NCBI GenBank assembly: GCA_031732875.1
Contig: JAVMKL010000005.1
Span: 1-10,363 of the forward strand
Reading direction: 5' to 3'
From: JAVMKJ01 sp031732875
GTDB lineage: Bacteria; Pseudomonadota; Gammaproteobacteria; Competibacterales; Competibacteraceae
DNA length: 10,363 nt
A program made the position numbers and the translations under genes. Positions 7,988 to 10,363 of the stretch are shown here, piece after piece. Each line of letters begins with the position of its first letter. The stretch's first letter is position 1. The notes under the pieces were generated by a model. That model had not been told where the DNA came from, searched no databases, and saw nothing but the letters and a program-made list of their open reading frames with translations.

Positions 7988-8270
7988 TTGTCCGTTGTAG
8001 TAAAAAATCTTCTCGTATTGACAGAATCGCTGAAAATAACTCAGCTACTGTTGATTGTGATGACACGGTTCGAATGCACTACTGATCTTCCCCAAGTACG
8101 GCACTTCGTAAAGATGAGTCGGCGTGGCAGAGACGTCGGACGCATGAGGATATCCCTAACAGGACGGGCGATATGCGATGTTATACAGCTCAGAAAAATT
8201 ATTAAAATCAAATAGTTTTTGCCAATGACAACAGATTTTGGTAGATAGTCCGAAACGACATAATCACTTG
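7988..8270 (+). mobile_element. Possible extra gene cassette without a recognised gene
   Basis: GTTGTCC at 7987-7993 is a 6-of-7 complement of TGACAAC at 8226-8232. The latter would open a short attC (8226-8276) with inner arms GATTTTG (8234-8240) and CATAATC (8259-8265, 6 of 7 pair) and end at GTTCGGC. The unit could encode 51 residues from ATG 8060 to the stop at 8215, but no ribosome binding site or family supports that. It is AT-rich. The pairing is weaker than for the later cassettes, so this is tentative. Confidence 0.3.
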
Positions 8271-8276
8271 TTCGGC
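8226..8276 (+). other. Candidate recombination site (attC or attI-like) before the first clear cassette
   Basis: This region ends in the crossover-type core GTTCGGC (8270-8276). Stem partners AAC/GTT and GATTTTG/CATAATC give a hairpin of about 51 bp, a little shorter than most attC sites, with unequal spacers (1 and 4 nt). The right-hand core is well supported as a cassette boundary by its match to 9182-9188. The left half is uncertain. Confidence 0.4.
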
Positions 8277-9238
8277 CATCACAAATGATAGAGAACACGG
8301 CATACGACCTCAGATCCGACTTCTTGCGCACCAACTACGCAGACCTCGCCGACCAGTACCAGGCTGCGTACAACTGGTTCGAGTCCTTCGGGTTCAATGT
8401 AGCCGTGACGCGCCTCCGTCGGTACAAGGCCTGCATTGACGAACTCGCTCGCCACTACCGCGATGGCACGCTGAACACGGCCCCATTCAAGCGAGACTTC
8501 GCCAGCCAAGTCACGTCTCTGTTCGAGGCAACAGAAATCATGCGCATTCACCGAGGCTTGGCTTCGCTCTACTCATCCGGTCTCAAAGACAAACTGCAGG
8601 CCGTGCTCTCGGGGAAAGACGGTCGTCCTTCCCCGTCAGAGTTTGACCCAGGCCGGGATACTGCCTTTGAACTGCTCATTGCCTCCCGCTGTCAACGGGC
8701 CGGCTTCAAAGTCGAGATCGGCTCTGAGGCTGATCTGATCATCGACTTCAACGGTGTGGAACTATTTGTTGAGTGCAAGAGGTTGAAATCAGGCGGGACG
8801 GTCAGTAAGCGCGTGAAGAGTGCACTGAAGCAACTCCATCGTCGCTACAAGAACGGGCGGCAACCCCTATCGGCACGAGGAATCGTTGCGTTCTCCATTA
8901 CCGATTCCGCAAACCCCGACCACGGCCTTATGATCGGCGATACCCCCGAGGAAGTTGGGGCCAAAGTCCAACGGCACGTAGATCAGTTCATCGTGCGCCA
9001 TCAGGCTCTTTGGCAAGGGGTACAGGACAAGAGAACTATTGGCGCATTCGTTGAATTGTCGGCACCAACTGTCGTGGAGAGCGAGAACCTGTTCACCACA
9101 TGCCACCAGGTTGGGATGAACAACTCCTGTCCGCAGGGCACACTGGATATGGCGTTGTTGATGGCATTCGCGAGGAAACTGGCCGAACAACGCGCTTGAG
9201 GATATCGTCGCTACCGCGCCGAATCCTCAGCGCAGGCG
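8271..9238 (+). mobile_element. Integron gene cassette 1 (nuclease-like gene plus attC)
   Basis: The join GTTCGGC (8270-8276) is the exact reverse complement of GCCGAAC (9182-9188), the first box of the attC at the end of the same gene. This is what a cassette that circularises at G^TT must show. The ATG lies 14 bp inside the boundary and the stop codon (9197-9199) lies inside the attC, both typical of cassettes. The unit is 968 bp. Confidence 0.7.
8285..9199 (+). CDS. Cassette-encoded PD-(D/E)XK nuclease-like protein
   Basis: This 304-residue protein is of no named family that I recognise. Its central part has the layout of a restriction-endonuclease fold: a helix with E129 (DTAFELLIASRCQRAGFKV), then D150 in EADLIIDFNGVELFVECKRL, where E163-x-K165 is the E-x-K motif, followed by a helix with K182 and Q183 (SALKQLHRRY). 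That set (E, D, ExK) fits a metal-dependent PD-(D/E)XK active site. The N-terminal 110 residues are helical with no known domain. The C-terminal part (about 195-304) has strands (GIVAFSI, TIGAFVELSA) and is also unassigned. No signal peptide or membrane segment is present. There is no ribosome binding site before the ATG at 8285, and translation may depend on the cassette leader. A defence, toxin or DNA-repair role is plausible but not shown. Confidence 0.85.
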   Translation: MIENTAYDLRSDFLRTNYADLADQYQAAYNWFESFGFNVAVTRLRRYKACIDELARHYRDGTLNTAPFKRDFASQVTSLFEATEIMRIHRGLASLYSSGLKDKLQAVLSGKDGRPSPSEFDPGRDTAFELLIASRCQRAGFKVEIGSEADLIIDFNGVELFVECKRLKSGGTVSKRVKSALKQLHRRYKNGRQPLSARGIVAFSITDSANPDHGLMIGDTPEEVGAKVQRHVDQFIVRHQALWQGVQDKRTIGAFVELSAPTVVESENLFTTCHQVGMNNSCPQGTLDMALLMAFARKLAEQRA

Positions 9239-9244
9239 TTGTCG
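9182..9244 (+). other. attC site of cassette 1
   Basis: Boxes: R'' GCCGAAC (9182-9188), L'' TGAGGAT (9197-9203), L' ATCCTCA (9223-9229, exact complement of L'') and R' GTTGTCG (9238-9244). The spacers between the boxes are 8 nt on each side, giving a symmetrical 63-bp site of normal size. The R' core departs from the GTTRRRY consensus at its fifth to seventh bases. The stop codon of the nuclease-like gene lies within it. Confidence 0.65.
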
Positions 9245-9390
9245 CGGACGCTTCGCGCCCGCGACAACGGGGCGGTGGATGGCATCCGCTGCTTGTTTGG
9301 CGCTTCGCGCCGCACAACCAGCGGATCGAGCCGACTCCGGGCGGAAAAGCCTGCGGCTTTCTCGCCTTTCGCGGCTTATCCGCCGCCCCG
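9239..9390 (+). mobile_element. Apparent ORF-less mini-cassette (152 bp)
   Basis: It begins TTGTCGC after G9238. The exact complement GCGACAAC stands at 9261-9268, only about 15 bp later, and serves as the R'' box of the following attC. In circular form the arms would pair fully. It contains essentially only an attC and no gene. The alternative is that 9238-9268 is just a transcription hairpin (10-bp stem GTTGTCGCGG/CCGCGACAAC). Confidence 0.5.
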
Positions 9391-9396
9391 TTAGGC
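9262..9396 (+). other. Long compound attC before the crotonase cassette
   Basis: The outer stem of AAC plus 12 bases (9266-9280) pairs with 9378-9392 over 15 bp with a single G-T wobble. It ends in the consensus core GTTAGGC (9390-9396). Inside are two further hairpins: ATCCGCTG (9284-9291) with CAGCGGAT (9319-9326), and GGCGGAAAAGCC with GGCTTTCTCGCC (9340-9365). An alternative attC reads from GCACAAC (9312-9318), with arms GCGGATCGAGCCG (9321-9333) and CGGCTTATCCGC (9372-9383) leaving one base extrahelical. At 135 bp the outer form is near the upper size limit for attC sites. Confidence 0.6.
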
Positions 9397-9409
9397 TCGC
9401 ATTGCTTCT

Positions 9410-9414
9410 GGAGG
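9410..9414 (+). promoter_or_regulatory. Ribosome binding site that fixes the crotonase start
   Basis: GGAGG, 8 nt before ATG 9423, inside the cassette leader. It travels with the cassette, so the gene does not depend on coupling to the upstream cassette. Confidence 0.85.
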
Positions 9415-9422
9415 AATCTGCA

Positions 9423-10205
9423 ATGGGAAAAACTATCTACGAAAAGAAAAACCGAATCGCATATGTCACGTTGAATCGTCCCGACGCCCTGAATGCCCTG
9501 GATGACGAGATAAACAACGAACTCTGGACGATCTGGCAAGATTTCAATAACGATCCATCAGTGGATGTTGCAATTCTGACCGGAGCAGGCAAAGCCTTCT
9601 GTGCAGGTGCCGACCTCAAGACTTTCATCCCAAAATGGGAGCACGCGAATATGTTGGACGCCCGCCGCAACGCTGCTCGCGGCATCGGCGGAGGCATTAC
9701 GCGTGGCCAGCACCGAATTACCAAACCGATCATTGCAGCCATCAACGGCCATGCCATAGGTGGTGGTTTCGAGTTGGCGTTGGCCTGTGACATCCGTGTC
9801 GCTGCCGACTCCGCAAAGTTCGGGGTATTCGAGGTGCGTCAGGGGTTACATCAAGGTGATGGAGGTTTGGTTCGCCTCGTGGCCATTGCGGGTGTGGCCG
9901 TGGCACTGGAGTTGACGCTTACAGGCCGGGAAGTGCTTGCAGATGAGGCCCTGCGCCTTGGCCTCGTCAATAAAGTTGTTCCCACCGAGCAGGTTTTGCC
10001 CACTGCGGAAACCTATGCGAAGATGATTCTAGCAAACAGTCAGCAAGCTGTTCGCTCCGCCAAGGAAACGATACTGGACATCATTGGTCGGTCCCTGGAC
10101 GATGCTTTGCGGCTTGAGACGATCAATGGCTACTCAAGCGTTGGCGACTTTACAGATGTCAGAGAAAGGCTTGCAAAGTTCTTCGACAAGGGAAAGCAAG
10201 CCTAA
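9423..10205 (+). CDS. Enoyl-CoA hydratase/isomerase (crotonase) family protein, cassette-borne
   Basis: Crotonase-fold enzyme of 260 aa, acting on an acyl-CoA thioester (hydration, isomerisation or a related reaction) in the cytoplasm. The oxyanion-hole segments are CAGADLK (60-66) and GHAIGGGFELALACDI (109-124). Both hydratase glutamates are present: E117 in GGGFELA and E137 in FGVFEVRQGL, so a hydratase activity is possible. The usual glycine/proline loop after E137 reads GLHQGDGGLVRL. A strong ribosome binding site GGAGG (9410-9414) lies 8 nt before the ATG, which rules out the longer in-frame start at 9279 inside the attC. The C-terminal helices (VRSAKETILDIIGRSLDDAL) are complete. The gene is intact and belongs to a mobile cassette rather than a fatty-acid operon, so its substrate is unknown. 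Confidence 0.93.
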   Translation: MGKTIYEKKNRIAYVTLNRPDALNALDDEINNELWTIWQDFNNDPSVDVAILTGAGKAFCAGADLKTFIPKWEHANMLDARRNAARGIGGGITRGQHRITKPIIAAINGHAIGGGFELALACDIRVAADSAKFGVFEVRQGLHQGDGGLVRLVAIAGVAVALELTLTGREVLADEALRLGLVNKVVPTEQVLPTAETYAKMILANSQQAVRSAKETILDIIGRSLDDALRLETINGYSSVGDFTDVRERLAKFFDKGKQA

Positions 10206-10259
10206 CCTTTCATTCAAGCCAATGCCGTTTCGCGGCGCGGCTTAATTCAGACATTATAT
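10200..10259 (+). other. aadA-like 60-bp attC site with altered crossover base
   Basis: R'' is GCCTAAC (10200-10206). L'' ATTCAAGCC (10212-10220) pairs with L' GGCTTAAT (10239-10246) leaving one extrahelical C (10215), the asymmetry typical of attC. A small central hairpin GCCG/CGGC follows. The right core is ATTATAT (10253-10259), where G-TT-RRRY is expected, so the conserved G at the crossover is A. Compared from memory with the aadA attC, most differences are G:C to A:T transitions. Confidence 0.85.
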
Positions 10260-10363
10260 GGCAAGGAGATTACGAGTGTACGTCGTTATATTCCGCGCCA
10301 AGATTCGGGTTCTTGACGAGAAATATTCACTGATGGCGGCGCGCATGCGAGAGCTGGCGTTGA
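10254..10363 (+). mobile_element. Start of a further gene cassette (runs off the right edge)
   Basis: Begins TTATAT at the right core of the preceding attC and carries a ribosome binding site and start codon within 25 bp. Its own attC would lie outside the window, so boundary complementarity cannot be tested here. Confidence 0.6.
10276..10363 (+). CDS. N-terminus of a putative antibiotic biosynthesis monooxygenase (ABM)-like protein (partial)
   Basis: GTG start with a strong AAGGAG (10263-10268) 7 nt upstream. The 29 visible residues begin VYVVIFRAKIRVLDEKYSLM and continue AARMRELAL. This beta-strand followed by an amphipathic helix matches, from memory, small ferredoxin-like-fold proteins annotated as ABM-domain proteins, which occur in integron cassettes. 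The family call rests on a short fragment. Function beyond fold is unknown, and many such proteins are not monooxygenases of antibiotics. Confidence 0.6.
   Translation, partial: MYVVIFRAKIRVLDEKYSLMAARMRELAL

Larger units (their letters stand above)
9391..10253 (+). mobile_element. Integron gene cassette carrying an enoyl-CoA hydratase
   Basis: GTTAGGC at the 5' join (9390-9396) is the exact complement of GCCTAAC (10200-10206), the first box of the attC at the end of the gene. The gene starts 32 bp inside the boundary with its own ribosome binding site, and its stop codon lies inside the attC R'' box. The unit is 863 bp. Confidence 0.8.

Noticed and set aside
8018..8046. A perfect TTGACA at 8018-8023 as a promoter for the cassette array
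   Set aside because: At 16-18 bp spacing no acceptable -10 box follows (TCAGCT at 8041-8046). It remains only a possibility.
8041..8334. A 97-codon minus-strand frame in the AT-rich region
   Set aside because: It crosses the cassette boundary and the start of the nuclease-like gene, has no ribosome binding site, and shows no family resemblance.
9100..9474. A 124-codon plus-strand frame through the attC region
   Set aside because: It runs through palindromic attC DNA and out of frame into the crotonase gene; there is no coding support.
8271..10363. CRISPR array or REP-type repeat cluster as an explanation of the palindromes
   Set aside because: There are no regularly spaced identical direct repeats. 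The palindromes differ in sequence and their end boxes match cassette boundaries, which favours attC.

Overview
The window looks like chromosomal DNA of a GC-rich Gram-negative proteobacterium, most likely a gammaproteobacterium. The left end carries rpmH-rnpA-yidD-yidC in the order typical of that group, with a YidC that has the large periplasmic domain found only in Gram-negative bacteria. The species cannot be named from the sequence.

Layout. Positions 1-1863 (minus strand) hold a compact translation and membrane-biogenesis operon: ribosomal protein L34 (rpmH), the RNase P protein (rnpA), the YidD insertion factor and the first 382 residues of the YidC insertase, which runs off the left edge. 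Positions 1864-2252 are non-coding. They hold the rpmH promoter but neither dnaA nor recognisable DnaA boxes, which often flank rpmH in relatives. Positions 2253-3089 (plus strand) hold a small unknown gene and an AhpD-like carboxymuconolactone decarboxylase-family protein. Positions 3140-7439 (minus strand) form an export operon of ATPase, FtsX/MacB-type permease and HlyD-type adaptor, with overlapping or nearly touching genes.

From about 7740 the character changes. An AT-rich stretch contains a perfect 16-bp inverted repeat 82 bp apart (7873-7986), which resembles a MITE. It is followed by what I read as an integron gene-cassette array without an integrase (a CALIN, cluster of attC sites lacking an integron integrase). 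The key evidence is that cassette boundaries can be paired. The 7 bases at the 5' join of the first gene (8270-8276) are the exact complement of the 7 bases opening its attC (9182-9188). The same holds for the crotonase cassette (9390-9396 against 10200-10206) and for a tiny ORF-less unit between them (9238-9245 against 9261-9268). The attC behind the crotonase gene closely resembles, from memory, the 60-bp attC of aadA cassettes.

The cassettes carry a PD-(D/E)XK nuclease-like protein, an enoyl-CoA hydratase/isomerase with both catalytic glutamates, and the start of a small protein resembling antibiotic-biosynthesis-monooxygenase (ABM) domains. All read rightwards. An integrase gene would be expected to the left, but there is no room for one before the ABC operon.

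The strongest leads are the integrase-less array, the compound attC region at 9182-9396, the mutated crossover base of the aadA-like attC, the MITE-like element, and an rnpA gene whose conserved N-terminus lies upstream of its only standard start codon.
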